In this document: one piece after another, positions 25,746 to 34,719 of the stretch | How positions within the stretch are numbered: the first letter of the stretch is position 1 | Layout of the letters: each line of letters opens with the position of its first letter | Assembly (NCBI RefSeq): GCF_902499135.1 | Contig: NZ_CABVPR010000021.1 | Location: 23,653-87,652, forward strand | DNA: 64,000 bases | Origin: Burkholderia dolosa | GTDB lineage: Bacteria; Pseudomonadota; Gammaproteobacteria; Burkholderiales; Burkholderiaceae | Reading direction: 5' to 3' | Notes under the pieces: model-generated | The model's database searches: none | Seen by the model: only the letters and a program-made list of their open reading frames with translations | Told to the model about the DNA's origin: nothing | Position numbers and translations under genes: made by a program

Positions 25746-26909
25746 TCAACGCGCGCCGACCTTCCACAACGTCACCTCGTGCAGCGTCTGTCCGGCCTTC
25801 AGCACGGTCGTCGGGAACGACGGATGGTTCGGCGAATCGGGAAAATGTTCCGCCTCGAGCGCGAACGCGTCCGTCTGCCGATAAACGGTGCCGCCCTTGC
25901 CGACGACGCTGCCGTTCAGCCCGTTGGACGTATAGAACTGCAGCCCCGGCTGCGTCGTATACAGCTCGAGGAAACGTCCCGACGCCGGGTCGTACGCGCG
26001 CGCGGCAAATTCCGGCGTCGATCGGCCGCCGCGGTCGAGCACCCAGTTCTGGTCGTAGCCGTGCGCGATGACGAGTTGCGGATATGCACTGCGCAGACGC
26101 GCGCCGATCGGCGTCGGCTCGCGCAGATCCATCGGCGTGCCGCCGACGTCCGCCAGCTGCCCGGTCGGAATCGACGTCGCGTCGGTCGGCGTAAAGCGCG
26201 ACGCGGCGATCTCGATCAGCTGATGCTCGACACTGCCGCGATCGTGCCCGGCCAGATTGAAATAGCTGTGGTTCGTCAGGTTGACGACCGTGTCCTTGTC
26301 CGTCGTCGCGCGATAGTCGATGCGTATCACGTTGTCGCCGGTCAGCGTGTAGGTCACGTCGGTCGTCAGCGTACCGGGAAAGCCGTTCTCTCCGTCGGGG
26401 CTCACATAGCGCAGCGTGACGCTCGCGCTCGTCGCGTCGCTGCGCGTGCCGACCACCGTCCACACCTTCGCATCGAAACTGTCGGGGCCGCCGTGCAGCG
26501 TATTCGGGCCGTCGTTGACCGGCAGCTGCCACGTCGTGCCGTCGAGCGAAAAGCGCCCGCCCGCGATCCGGTTCGCATAGCGGCCGATCAACGCGCCGAA
26601 ATGGATATTGCCGTTGTGCGCTTCGTAATCGCGCAACGAATCGAAGCCGAGCACGATGTCGGCGATCCTGCCCGTCCGATCCGGCACGTCGAGATTCGTG
26701 ACGATGCCGCCGTACGTGATCACCCGCAGCGTCACGCCGCGCGCGTTCGCGAGCGTGTAGCGGCTCACTGCCTGTCCGGATGCGGTCTTCCCGTAGTCCG
26801 CGCGCGCGATGGACACGTCGGGCGCCGCCGACGCCGCGACGCTGCCGAATCCGAACGTTGCGAGCGCATAGATCGCGAGCAGCGGGCGTCGCGTCCAGGG
26901 TCGTTTCAT
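25746..26909 (-). CDS. galM: Exported aldose 1-epimerase (mutarotase)
   Basis: A 387-residue GalM-family enzyme with a signal peptide (basic start, hydrophobic core about 10-22, cleavage near ASAA at 26-29). The catalytic His lies in VNLTNHSYFNL and the catalytic Glu in ALEAEHFPDSPNHPSF; IGRYANRIAGGRF is also diagnostic. It should interconvert sugar anomers in the periplasm before uptake. It faces the deoxyribose-type operon across a 546-bp gap with a palindromic operator, so it may serve that pathway. Most GalM proteins are cytoplasmic, so export is a notable point. Confidence 0.9.
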   Translation of the reverse strand: MKRPWTRRPLLAIYALATFGFGSVAASAAPDVSIARADYGKTASGQAVSRYTLANARGVTLRVITYGGIVTNLDVPDRTGRIADIVLGFDSLRDYEAHNGNIHFGALIGRYANRIAGGRFSLDGTTWQLPVNDGPNTLHGGPDSFDAKVWTVVGTRSDATSASVTLRYVSPDGENGFPGTLTTDVTYTLTGDNVIRIDYRATTDKDTVVNLTNHSYFNLAGHDRGSVEHQLIEIAASRFTPTDATSIPTGQLADVGGTPMDLREPTPIGARLRSAYPQLVIAHGYDQNWVLDRGGRSTPEFAARAYDPASGRFLELYTTQPGLQFYTSNGLNGSVVGKGGTVYRQTDAFALEAEHFPDSPNHPSFPTTVLKAGQTLHEVTLWKVGAR

Positions 26910-27374
26910 GGTCGATCTCCGAAGCGGTTCTGGTCGCGGCGGCGTGCAATTCGTGTGCCCGGACGCTGCTTCATGCGGCCGGGCGGCGGCGCCTCGAGGA
27001 ACTCGGGCGGAGCGGGCGCGTGCGCGACGCGCAATGCCGGCGGCAACGCGCGCCGCCACGACGACGATCGAGCGGCGCCGCGCGTCCGGGCGACCGCGCG
27101 GCGTACCGCGAACGTCGCCCCCGTCGCGCCGGCCCGCGCCGACGCGCCCGCGAGCACGGAAAAAGCGCTTCCGTAGCCGCCGCCGTACTGCACTAGCGTG
27201 CCGGTCGCGCTCGACCGCGGCGCCGTCAGGAAACCGCCCGACGAACGTGCCGCGCTCGCGCGGCACGCTGTCCTGCAACGTCGACCAGCACGCCTGCCAC
27301 GCGATGAACCGCCGCCCCAAGCGATCGCCACGCCGTCCGATCGTGAGCGCCTTCACATCTATTTGATTGCATTC

Positions 27375-27401
27375 TCACATTGTTTGTGATTTTATTATCA
27401 C
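27375..27401. promoter_or_regulatory. Overlapping palindromes before the deoK-like gene
   Basis: TCACA-TTGTT-TGTGA (27375-27389) overlaps GTGAT-TTTATT-ATCAC (27386-27401), giving three alternating TGTGAT-type half-sites in an AT-rich patch 55-81 bp upstream of ATG 27456. It is a likely operator for the DeoR-type repressor encoded at 30906-31676. The rest of the 26910-27455 gap contains no gene that I can support. Confidence 0.55.
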
Positions 27402-27455
27402 TCGTCGCACGCTCCGTTCGCGGATGCGACGCCTCATTCCAAGGAAGAGACGCAG

Positions 27456-28382
27456 ATGGAGACAATCGCCGTCATCGGCAGCAACATGGTCGATCTCGTG
27501 ACCTACGTCACGCGCATGCCCGCCCGGGGCGAAACGCTCGAAGCGCCGAACTTCGAGCTCGGCTGCGGCGGCAAGGGCGCGAACCAGGCCGTCGCCGCCG
27601 CGCGCCTCGGCGCGCGCGTCGTGATGGTCACGAAGGTCGGCGACGACGTATTCGCCGACAACACGATCCGCAACTTCGAGCGCGAAGGCATCGACACCAC
27701 GCACGTGAGCCGGGTCGCCGGCGTACCGAGCGGCGTCGCGCCGATCTTCGTCGAGCCCGATTCGAGCAACAGCATCCTGATCGTCAAGGGCGCGAACCGC
27801 CACCTGAGGCCGGCCGACATCGACGCGGCCGCACCGCGGCTCGTCGAATGCGCGCTGATCGTGCTGCAACTGGAAATCGAGCTCGACACCGTCTATCACG
27901 CGATCGAGTTCGGCGCGCGACACGGCATTCCGGTGCTGCTGAACCCCGCGCCCGCGGTCGCGGATCTCGACTTCGAGCGAATCCGCTCCGTCGAATTCTT
28001 CGTGCCGAACGAAACCGAGCTCGCGACCGTGGCCGGGATGCCGGTCGACTCGCGCGAAACCGCGACGCGCGCGGCCGAATCGCTGGTCGCACGCGGGCTG
28101 AAGCACGTACTCGTCACGCTCGGCGACAAAGGCTCGCTGCTCGTATCGCGCGACAGCGCACAGCATGTGCGCGGCGTCGCGGTCGACGCGCGCGACACGA
28201 CCGGCGCCGGCGACGCATACATCGGCTGCTTCGCGCGCTACTACGCCGCATCGCGCGACGCGCTCGACGCGATGCGCTACGCGTCCGCGTACGCCGCGCA
28301 TTCGGTCACGGGCTTCGGCACGCAGAAGTCGTACGCCGACGCCGCGACGTTCGAACGCTTCCTGCACGACGCCGGCCTCTGA
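27456..28382 (+). CDS. deoK: Ribokinase-family sugar kinase, probable 2-deoxyribokinase
   Basis: A 308-residue PfkB-family kinase. The N-terminal GCGGKGANQAVAAARLGARV block binds the sugar, and DTTGAGDAYIG holds the catalytic Asp253. It should phosphorylate the 5-hydroxyl of ribose or 2-deoxyribose with ATP. The permease, DeoX-like protein, DeoR-type repressor and deoC around it match the deoQKPX arrangement of enterobacteria, which favours deoxyribose; ribose is the alternative. AAGGAAGAG precedes ATG 27456. The next gene starts 43 bp downstream, so the three rightward genes form one operon. Confidence 0.8.
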   Translation: METIAVIGSNMVDLVTYVTRMPARGETLEAPNFELGCGGKGANQAVAAARLGARVVMVTKVGDDVFADNTIRNFEREGIDTTHVSRVAGVPSGVAPIFVEPDSSNSILIVKGANRHLRPADIDAAAPRLVECALIVLQLEIELDTVYHAIEFGARHGIPVLLNPAPAVADLDFERIRSVEFFVPNETELATVAGMPVDSRETATRAAESLVARGLKHVLVTLGDKGSLLVSRDSAQHVRGVAVDARDTTGAGDAYIGCFARYYAASRDALDAMRYASAYAAHSVTGFGTQKSYADAATFERFLHDAGL

Positions 28383-28425
28383 ACGGCGCCGTCCATCGAC
28401 GAGACCACTTCGGAAGGAGACACCC

Positions 28426-29811
28426 ATGAGCCGAACCCGGATCGAACACACGCCCGACGGCTACTACCTGAACCGCACGCCGCTGTTCGCGTTCACGCTG
28501 CTCTGCTGCCTGTTCGCGCTGTGGGGCACCGCCGCGAACCTGAACGACGTGCTGATCGCCCAGTTCAAGAAATCGTTCTTCCTGTCCGATTTCGAATCGG
28601 CGTTCGTGCAGTCCGCGTTCTATCTCGGCTACTTCTTCCTCGCGATCCCGGCCGCGACCGTCGTGAAGAAGTTCAGCTACAAGACGACGATCCTCGTCGG
28701 CCTGCTGTTCTACACGATCGGCTGCCTGCTGTTCTTCCCGGCCGCGTCGATGGCGAAGTACGGGATGTTCCTCGTCGCGCTGTTCGTGATCGCGGCCGGC
28801 CTGTCGTTCCTCGAGACCGCGTCGAACTCGTATTCGACGCTGATGGGGCCGCGCGAAACCAGCACGCGCCGCCTGAACATCTCGCAGACGTTCTATCCGT
28901 TCGGCGCGATGGCGGGCGTCTACATGGGCAGCTTCCTGATCTTCAAGGAAGGCGATGCGTCGCACGCGCAGCTCGCGGCGATGTCGGCCGCCGAAGCGCA
29001 CGTGCACCAGCTCGCGATGATCCAGGCGACGCTCGAGCCGTACAAATGGCTGATCGTCGTGCTCGCAGCCGTGTTCGTCGTATTCGCGCTGACGCCGTAC
29101 CCGGCCTGCAAGGGCAACGGCGCGAGCGCGGCCGCGCACCGGATCGACGCGCGCGGCACGCTCGCGCGCCTTGCCGGCAACCGGCGTTTCGTCGCGGGCG
29201 TCGTCGCGCAGTTCCTGTACGTCGGCGCGCAAGTCGGCGTGTGGAGCTTCACGATCCGGCTCGCGATGCAGATCGGCGGGCTCACCGAACGCGGCGCGTC
29301 GCGCTATCTGCTCGCGACGTTCTTCGCGTTCTTCGTCGGCAAGCTGATCGCGACGCTCGTGATGAAGCGCGTCGGCCCGGCAAAAGTGCTGATCGTCTAC
29401 GGCGTGCTGTGCATCGCGCTGCTCGCGTACACGATCAGCGTGCACAACATCACGGCCGTCTATGCGGCCGTCGGCGTCAGCGTGTTTCTCGGCCCGTGCT
29501 GGCCGACGATCTACGGCCTCACGATCGACGGCCTCGGCAAGGACACCGAATACGGCGGCTCGATTCTCGTGATGAGCATCGTCGGCGGCGCGGTCGTGCC
29601 GCTGATCCAGGGGCTGATCTCCGACCATACCGGCGGCAACATGCAGCTCGCGTTCGTCGTGCCGCTCGCATGCTTCGTCGTGATCGTCTACTACGGCTTC
29701 TACTGCCTGCGCCACCTGCCGGCCGCCACGCCGGACGCCGCCGCCGCCGCCGACGGCGACGGCGACGCGACCGCACGCTACGTCGACACGCGCCACACGT
29801 CGGGAGCCTGA
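28426..29811 (+). CDS. deoP: FucP-type sugar:proton symporter, probable deoxyribose permease
   Basis: A 461-residue MFS protein with about 12 membrane segments, related to L-fucose permease: FALWGTAANLNDVLIAQFKKSF near 28-50, the LETASNSYSTLMGPRETSTRRLN loop around 127-150, and GPCWPTIYGLTIDGLG. DeoP of the enterobacterial deoxyribose operon belongs to this same branch. GGAAGGAGA sits just before ATG 28426. The Ala/Asp-rich tail after about 440 is cytoplasmic and unconserved. The substrate is assigned from neighbours. Confidence 0.82.
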   Translation: MSRTRIEHTPDGYYLNRTPLFAFTLLCCLFALWGTAANLNDVLIAQFKKSFFLSDFESAFVQSAFYLGYFFLAIPAATVVKKFSYKTTILVGLLFYTIGCLLFFPAASMAKYGMFLVALFVIAAGLSFLETASNSYSTLMGPRETSTRRLNISQTFYPFGAMAGVYMGSFLIFKEGDASHAQLAAMSAAEAHVHQLAMIQATLEPYKWLIVVLAAVFVVFALTPYPACKGNGASAAAHRIDARGTLARLAGNRRFVAGVVAQFLYVGAQVGVWSFTIRLAMQIGGLTERGASRYLLATFFAFFVGKLIATLVMKRVGPAKVLIVYGVLCIALLAYTISVHNITAVYAAVGVSVFLGPCWPTIYGLTIDGLGKDTEYGGSILVMSIVGGAVVPLIQGLISDHTGGNMQLAFVVPLACFVVIVYYGFYCLRHLPAATPDAAAAADGDGDATARYVDTRHTSGA

Positions 29812-29812
29812 C

Positions 29813-30883
29813 ATGCGAGGCGAGATCGAACTGCGGCGCGACGACTTCCGCGAGATGCCGCGCACGCTGTATCGCACCGACGGCCTCGTCGTGACCGCGT
29901 TCGCGTATCCGTCCGGCGTCGAAGCGCTGAAGATCGAGAACCGGCGCGGTCACGTCGTCGTGCTGCCGTATCTCGGCCAGATGATCTGGGCGGCCGCGTT
30001 CGACGGCCGCGACCTGACGATGAAGCACATGTTCCGGCAGCCGAAGCGCGCGGCATCGATCGTCGATACGTACGGCTGCTTCATGTTCCACAGCGGACTG
30101 CTGCGCAACGGCTGCCCGGGGCCGAACGACACGCACACGCTGCACGGCGAGATGCCGTGCGCGCCGATGGATCGCGCGAGCTTGATCGTCGGCGCCGATG
30201 CGCACGGCGCCGCTGTCGAAGTGACCGGCGAATACGAATACGTGCAGGGTTTCGGCAGCCGCTACGTCGCGCGTCCGTCGGTGCGGCTCGCGGAGCACGA
30301 CGCGCGGATGACGATCGCGATGGACGTGACGAATCTCGCCGGCGCGCCGATGGAGCTGATGTACATGGCGCATCTGAACTACGCGTACGTGCCGGGCGGC
30401 CGCTTCGTGCAGTCGCTGCCGCGCGGCGGATTGCGCGTGCGCGGCAGCGTGCCCGCGCACGTGAAGCCCACCGACGCGTGGCGCGACTACACCGCGACGC
30501 TCGCGCGCGAACCGGAACGGCTCGTCGTGCTCGATTCGCCGGCGTTGTACGATCCCGAGATCGTGTTTTTCATGGACGGCGTGCAGACCGACGCGCATGG
30601 CGTCGCGCATTTCCTGCTCGCGCATCCGGACGGCGGCGCGTTTCACACCGCGTATCGCCCCGAGCAGTTTCCGCACGCGACGCGCTGGATTCTGCACAAC
30701 GCGGATCAGCAGGTCGCCGCGTTCGCGCTGCCGTCGACGTGCGAGCCGGAAGGCTATGAGGCCGAGCGCCGCAAGGGCCACGTCGCAACGCTCGCGCCGG
30801 GCGCGACGCGCCGGTTCGACGTCGTCACCGGCTATCTGAACGCGGCCGAAGCGCGCGCGATGACGGAGGCGCGCGATGCGTGA
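29813..30883 (+). CDS. deoX: DUF4432/DeoX-like aldose 1-epimerase-fold protein
   Basis: A 356-residue cytoplasmic protein of the galactose-mutarotase fold, DUF4432 branch. HGEMPCAPMDRASL (around 110-125) and the HLNYAYVPGGRF segment carry histidines expected in the sugar pocket. It starts one base after the permease stop, so the two are translationally coupled. DeoX-like proteins accompany deoxyribose kinase and permease in other bacteria and are thought to act as deoxyribose mutarotases. With the exported GalM, this locus would have an epimerase on each side of the membrane. Confidence 0.8.
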   Translation: MRGEIELRRDDFREMPRTLYRTDGLVVTAFAYPSGVEALKIENRRGHVVVLPYLGQMIWAAAFDGRDLTMKHMFRQPKRAASIVDTYGCFMFHSGLLRNGCPGPNDTHTLHGEMPCAPMDRASLIVGADAHGAAVEVTGEYEYVQGFGSRYVARPSVRLAEHDARMTIAMDVTNLAGAPMELMYMAHLNYAYVPGGRFVQSLPRGGLRVRGSVPAHVKPTDAWRDYTATLAREPERLVVLDSPALYDPEIVFFMDGVQTDAHGVAHFLLAHPDGGAFHTAYRPEQFPHATRWILHNADQQVAAFALPSTCEPEGYEAERRKGHVATLAPGATRRFDVVTGYLNAAEARAMTEARDA

Positions 30884-30905
30884 AGCGATGCGCGGCCGCC
30901 GTTCG

Positions 30906-31676
30906 TCAGGTCACGAGCGCGATTCCGTGTTCGCGGATCGCGGTTTCGTAACGGCGGCTCAGTTGTCCGTCGGAAATCACGTAGTTGAAGTCGGTCAGCT
31001 CGGCGAAATACGCGGCGCGCACTTCGTCGAACTTCGTGTGATCGACGAGCAGAAAGCGGTTCTGCGCGCGCTGCATCACCTTCTTCTTCGCATCGACTTC
31101 GTGAAAGTTGAAGCACGTGACGCCGCATCGATCGCTGACGCCCGCCGCCGAGATGAACGCCTTCGACACGCGCACCGTATCGAGGATGCCGGCCTCGGCG
31201 ACCGACTCGAACACCATGTTCTTGCGGTGATACACGCCGCCGCACAGGATCACGCTGCAATGCGGCTTCTGCTGCAGCTTCGCGAACACGTTCAGCGAAT
31301 TGCACACCGCGGTGAATTCGAGGTCGTCCGGAATGAAATCGACGATGAACGGCGTGGTCGATCCGCAGTCGACGAAGATCGTGTCGCCCGTCGTCACGAA
31401 CTGCGCGGCCAGCTTGCCGATCCGGCGCTTCTCCTCGATTTGCCGGTTGTTCTCGGCGCTGATCAGGTATTCGCCGATGTCGCTGCGCTGCGCGGCGAAA
31501 TGGCGCGTCACGTAGCCGCCGATCAGGCTCAGCCCGTGCGGGTTGTCCGCGAGATCGCGGCGGATCGTCATCTCCGACACGCCGAACAACTCGGCGACTT
31601 CTCTCAGATGAATCGCGTTCTGCCCTTGCAGCACGTTCATCAACGTCTTGATCCGTTCGCCCTTCCTCGTTTCCAT
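30906..31676 (-). CDS. deoQ: DeoR-family repressor
   Basis: A 256-residue DeoR-type regulator: helix-turn-helix at about 5-57 (IHLREVAELFGVSEMTIRRDL) and a sugar-phosphate sensor domain with FVDCGSTTPF and LLVDHTKFDEV. It should release its operators when a pentose phosphate, such as deoxyribose 5-phosphate, accumulates. It ends 22 bp from the convergent deoX-like stop and is divergent from deoC, with the palindromes at 31740-31766 between them. ATG 31676 (METRKGERIK) starts the helix-turn-helix domain; the longer frame upstream is not used. Confidence 0.85.
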   Translation of the reverse strand: METRKGERIKTLMNVLQGQNAIHLREVAELFGVSEMTIRRDLADNPHGLSLIGGYVTRHFAAQRSDIGEYLISAENNRQIEEKRRIGKLAAQFVTTGDTIFVDCGSTTPFIVDFIPDDLEFTAVCNSLNVFAKLQQKPHCSVILCGGVYHRKNMVFESVAEAGILDTVRVSKAFISAAGVSDRCGVTCFNFHEVDAKKKVMQRAQNRFLLVDHTKFDEVRAAYFAELTDFNYVISDGQLSRRYETAIREHGIALVT

Positions 31677-31739
31677 GCCTGTATCCTGCGTGCCCGTCGG
31701 TCGTCGTGCCGGGCACGCGGGCCCGGACGGAATGTCGTA

Positions 31740-31766
31740 TTTGTAACAAACCGATGTGAAAACATC
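31740..31766. promoter_or_regulatory. Palindromes in the deoQ/deoC divergent promoter
   Basis: TTTGT-A-ACAAA (31740-31750) and GATGT-GAAA-ACATC (31753-31766) are adjacent perfect palindromes in the 136-bp gap between deoQ and deoC. The TTTGT and TGTGA elements recur in the site before deoK, so the same repressor is the best candidate to bind both. Confidence 0.5.
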
Positions 31767-31812
31767 AACTTTGCGTGTGCCGTTCCGGCACATCGCCGTG
31801 GAGTTCACAAAC

Positions 31813-32493
31813 ATGCCGCTTTCCAACGCCCAGCTTGCCCGCACCATCGATCACACGCTGCTCGCGCCTGACGCCACCGACGCGCAGATCCGCGAACTCT
31901 GCCGGCAGGCGGCCGAGCATCGCTTCTATTCGGTCTGCGTGAATTCGGCGAACGTGCCGCTCGCCGCGCGCGAACTCGCCGACACCGGCGTGCTCGTCTG
32001 TGCGGTGGTCGGCTTTCCGCTCGGCGCGGCGCTGTCGGCCGCGAAGGCGTTCGAGGCGTCGGCTGCGATCGACGCGGGCGCACGCGAGATCGACATGGTG
32101 ATCAACATCGGCGCGCTGAAGAGCGGCCGCGACGGTGACGTGAAGGCCGATATCGACGCCGTGCATCGTGCGTGCGGCGCGGTGCCGCTCAAGGTGATCC
32201 TCGAAACCGGTCTGCTGACCGACGACGAGAAGGTACGCGTGTGCGAGATGTGTCGCGAACTGGGCGTCGCGTTCGTGAAGACGTCGACGGGGTTCGGTCA
32301 CGGCGGTGCGACGCTCGGCGATGTCGCGCTGATGCGTCGGACGGCCGGGCCGACGCTCGGCGTGAAGGCGTCGGGCGGCGTGCGCGACCGGGCGACGGCG
32401 CTCGCGATGCTCGAGGCCGGCGCGACGCGGCTCGGCACGAGTTCGGGGGTCGCGATCGTGACCGATCGGGACGCGAGCGATTCGGGGTATTGA
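31813..32493 (+). CDS. deoC: Deoxyribose-phosphate aldolase
   Basis: A 226-residue class I aldolase. Lys156 in [16 protein letters not shown] forms the Schiff base, with Lys185 (GVKASGGVR) and Asp94 (EIDMVIN) as partners. It splits 2-deoxyribose 5-phosphate into acetaldehyde and glyceraldehyde 3-phosphate, the last step of deoxyribose use. ATG 31813 ([15 protein letters not shown]) was preferred to an in-frame ATG 57 bp upstream inside the operator region. It is convergent with the beta-oxidation operon; 99 bp separate the stops. Confidence 0.93.
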   Translation: MPLSNAQLARTIDHTLLAPDATDAQIRELCRQAAEHRFYSVCVNSANVPLAARELADTGVLVCAVVGFPLGAALSAAKAFEASAAIDAGAREIDMVINIGALKSGRDGDVKADIDAVHRACGAVPLKVILETGLLTDDEKVRVCEMCRELGVAFVKTSTGFGHGGATLGDVALMRRTAGPTLGVKASGGVRDRATALAMLEAGATRLGTSSGVAIVTDRDASDSGY

Positions 32494-32592
32494 GCGCGGG
32501 GCATGCGCGGATACGCTGCCGGGACGGCAACGCGGTTCTCCGCAGTGCATCGGATCGCGCGGCCGTTTTGCCACGGCCGCGATCGCGGACGA

Positions 32593-33444
32593 CTACGCGT
32601 ACTCGTATACGCCCCGCCCCGTCTTCCTCCCCAACCGCCCCGCGGCAACCATCTCGCGCAGCAGCGGGCACGCGCGATACTTCGGGTCGCCGAAGTCCTT
32701 CAGGAACACGTCCATCACCGCGAGACACACGTCCAGCCCGACGAGATCCGCGAGCGCGAGCGGCCCGATCGGATGATTCGCGCCGAGCTTCATCCCCGCG
32801 TCGATCTCCTCGGCCGACGCGATCCCTTCCGCGAGCACGAAGAACGCCTCGTTGATCATCGGCACGAGGATCCGGTTCACGACGAAACCGGGTGCGTTGC
32901 GCACGCCGATCGGCGACTTGTCGAAACGCTCGGTCAGCGCGCGCACGGCCGCCGCCGTCGCGTCGCTCGTCTGCAGCCCGCGGATGATTTCGACGAGCGG
33001 CATCAGCGGCACCGGATTGAAGAAGTGCATGCCGACGAAGCGCGACGGATCGGCCAGCAGCGCCGCGAGCGCGGTGATCGAAATCGACGACGTGTTCGTC
33101 GCGATGATCGCGTCGGGCCGCGCGACGGATTCGATCTGCTTCAGGATGCGGCTTTTCAGCTCGACGTTCTCGGTCGCCGCTTCGATCACGATGTCGACGG
33201 ACGCGAGCTTCGCGTAATCGGTCGACGTCGCGATGCGCGCAAGCGCCGCATCGCGCGTGGCCGCATCGAGCTTGTCCTTCGACACGAGCCGCTCGAGGCT
33301 GCCCTTCAGCGTCGCGAGCCCCTTGTCGAGCGCGGCATCGGTCACGTCGATCATCACGACGTTGAGTCCGGCAACGGCGGCGGTCTGCGCAATGCCGTTG
33401 CCCATGGTTCCGGCGCCCACGACGCCGACGGTTTCGATGGTCAT
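32593..33444 (-). CDS. 3-hydroxyacyl-CoA (3-hydroxybutyryl-CoA) dehydrogenase
   Basis: A 283-residue enzyme with the NAD loop GAGTMGNGIAQ (residues 10-20), EAATENVELK, NTSSIS and the catalytic His in GMHFFNPVPLMPLVE. Length and sequence fit the single-function PaaH/Hbd type. It oxidises 3-hydroxyacyl-CoA with NAD+ in the cytoplasm. It is the last gene of the leftward operon acyl-CoA dehydrogenase, ETF-QO, thiolase, dehydrogenase, 38 bp after the thiolase gene. No enoyl-CoA hydratase gene is in this operon, so that step must be encoded elsewhere. Confidence 0.92.
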   Translation of the reverse strand: MTIETVGVVGAGTMGNGIAQTAAVAGLNVVMIDVTDAALDKGLATLKGSLERLVSKDKLDAATRDAALARIATSTDYAKLASVDIVIEAATENVELKSRILKQIESVARPDAIIATNTSSISITALAALLADPSRFVGMHFFNPVPLMPLVEIIRGLQTSDATAAAVRALTERFDKSPIGVRNAPGFVVNRILVPMINEAFFVLAEGIASAEEIDAGMKLGANHPIGPLALADLVGLDVCLAVMDVFLKDFGDPKYRACPLLREMVAAGRLGRKTGRGVYEYA

Positions 33445-33482
33445 GACGATTTCTCCGTGTTCGGATCCCGAGCGGCCGATTA

Positions 33483-34676
33483 TCAAACGTTCTCGAAGAT
33501 CGCCGCAATGCCCTGACCGCCGCCGATGCACATCGTCACGAGCGCGTAGCGTCCGCCGATGCGCTTGAGTTCGTACAGCGCCTTCACCGTAATGAGCGCG
33601 CCGGTCGCGCCGATCGGATGGCCGAGCGAGATGCCCGAGCCGTTCGGATTGACCTTCGCCGGGTCGAGGCCGAGCTCCTGCGTGACCGCGCACGCCTGCG
33701 CGGCAAACGCCTCGTTCGCTTCGATCACGTCGAGATCGGCGACCGTCAGGCCCGCGCGCTCGAGCGCCTTCCGCGTGGCCGGCACCGGGCCGATGCCCAT
33801 GTAGGCGGGATCGACGCCCGCATGCGCATACGACACGAGGCGTGCGAGCGGCTTCACGCCCCGTGCGTGCGCCGCATCGCCGCTCATCAGCAGCACCGCG
33901 GCGGCCGCGTCGTTGATGCCCGACGCGTTGCCGGCGGTCACCGTGCCGTTCTCCTTCACGAATACCGGCTTGAGTTTCGTGAAGTCGTCCGCGCTCGCGT
34001 CGTCGCGCACGTGCTCGTCGGTGTCGAACACGACTTCGCCCTTCTTCGTGCGGATCGAGATCGGCAGGATCTGATCCTTGAAGCGGCCTTCGGCGATCGC
34101 GCGTGCCGCACGGCGATGCGATTCGAGCGCGAGCGCGTCCTGCGCGTCGCGCGAGATCCCGTATTTGCGCGCGACGTTCTCGGCCGTCACACCCATGTGG
34201 ATCGTCTGGAACGGGTCGTGCAGCGCGCCGAGCATCATGTCGACGAGCTTCGCGTCGCCCATGCGCTGGCCGAAACGCGCGGCCGGCACGCTGTACGGCG
34301 CACGCGTCATGCTTTCCGCGCCGCCGCCGATCGCGATGTCGGCATCGCCGAGCATGATCGTCTGCGCGGCCGACACGATCGCCTGCAGGCCGGAACCGCA
34401 CAACCGGTTCACCGTCAGCGCGGGCGTATGCTGCGCGACGCCGCCGTCGATCGCGGCCACGCGCGCGAGATACATGTCCTTCGGCTCGGTGTTCACGACG
34501 TGGCCGAACACGACGTGGCCGACTGCGTCGCCCGCCACGTTCGCGCGCGATAGCACTTCGCGCACGACCTTCGCGCCGAGCTCGGTCGGCGAGAAATCCT
34601 TCAGGCTTCCGCCGAAATCGCCGATCGCGGTACGCACGCCGCTCACCACCACGACTTCCTTCGCTGCATTGCTCAT
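33483..34676 (-). CDS. bktB: Beta-ketothiolase (BktB-like acetyl-CoA acyltransferase)
   Basis: A 397-residue thiolase with acyl-accepting Cys93 ([11 protein letters not shown]), His in GHPIGATGA and Cys in CIGGGQG. The sequence [19 protein letters not shown] and the [17 protein letters not shown] region closely resemble Cupriavidus BktB, which favours C5 and longer 3-ketoacyl-CoA. It should cleave 3-ketoacyl-CoA in fatty or branched acid breakdown. ATG 34676 (MSNAAKEVV) gives the family start. It lies 43 bp after the ETF-QO gene in the same operon. Confidence 0.88.
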   Translation of the reverse strand: MSNAAKEVVVVSGVRTAIGDFGGSLKDFSPTELGAKVVREVLSRANVAGDAVGHVVFGHVVNTEPKDMYLARVAAIDGGVAQHTPALTVNRLCGSGLQAIVSAAQTIMLGDADIAIGGGAESMTRAPYSVPAARFGQRMGDAKLVDMMLGALHDPFQTIHMGVTAENVARKYGISRDAQDALALESHRRAARAIAEGRFKDQILPISIRTKKGEVVFDTDEHVRDDASADDFTKLKPVFVKENGTVTAGNASGINDAAAAVLLMSGDAAHARGVKPLARLVSYAHAGVDPAYMGIGPVPATRKALERAGLTVADLDVIEANEAFAAQACAVTQELGLDPAKVNPNGSGISLGHPIGATGALITVKALYELKRIGGRYALVTMCIGGGQGIAAIFENV

Positions 34677-34719
34677 CGTCTCACTCCGGTTCGTTCGCGC
34701 CCACGCGCGCATTGATGCG

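Noticed and set aside
26906-27356. Minus-strand frame upstream of the exported mutarotase that would extend it by 149 residues
   Set aside because: It has no domain, and the normal signal peptide begins at 26909; an extension would bury that signal.
27385-27402. CRP-like site TGTGA...TCACT before deoK
   Set aside because: The spacer is eight bases, not the six that CRP needs; the alternating palindromes fit a DeoR-type operator better.
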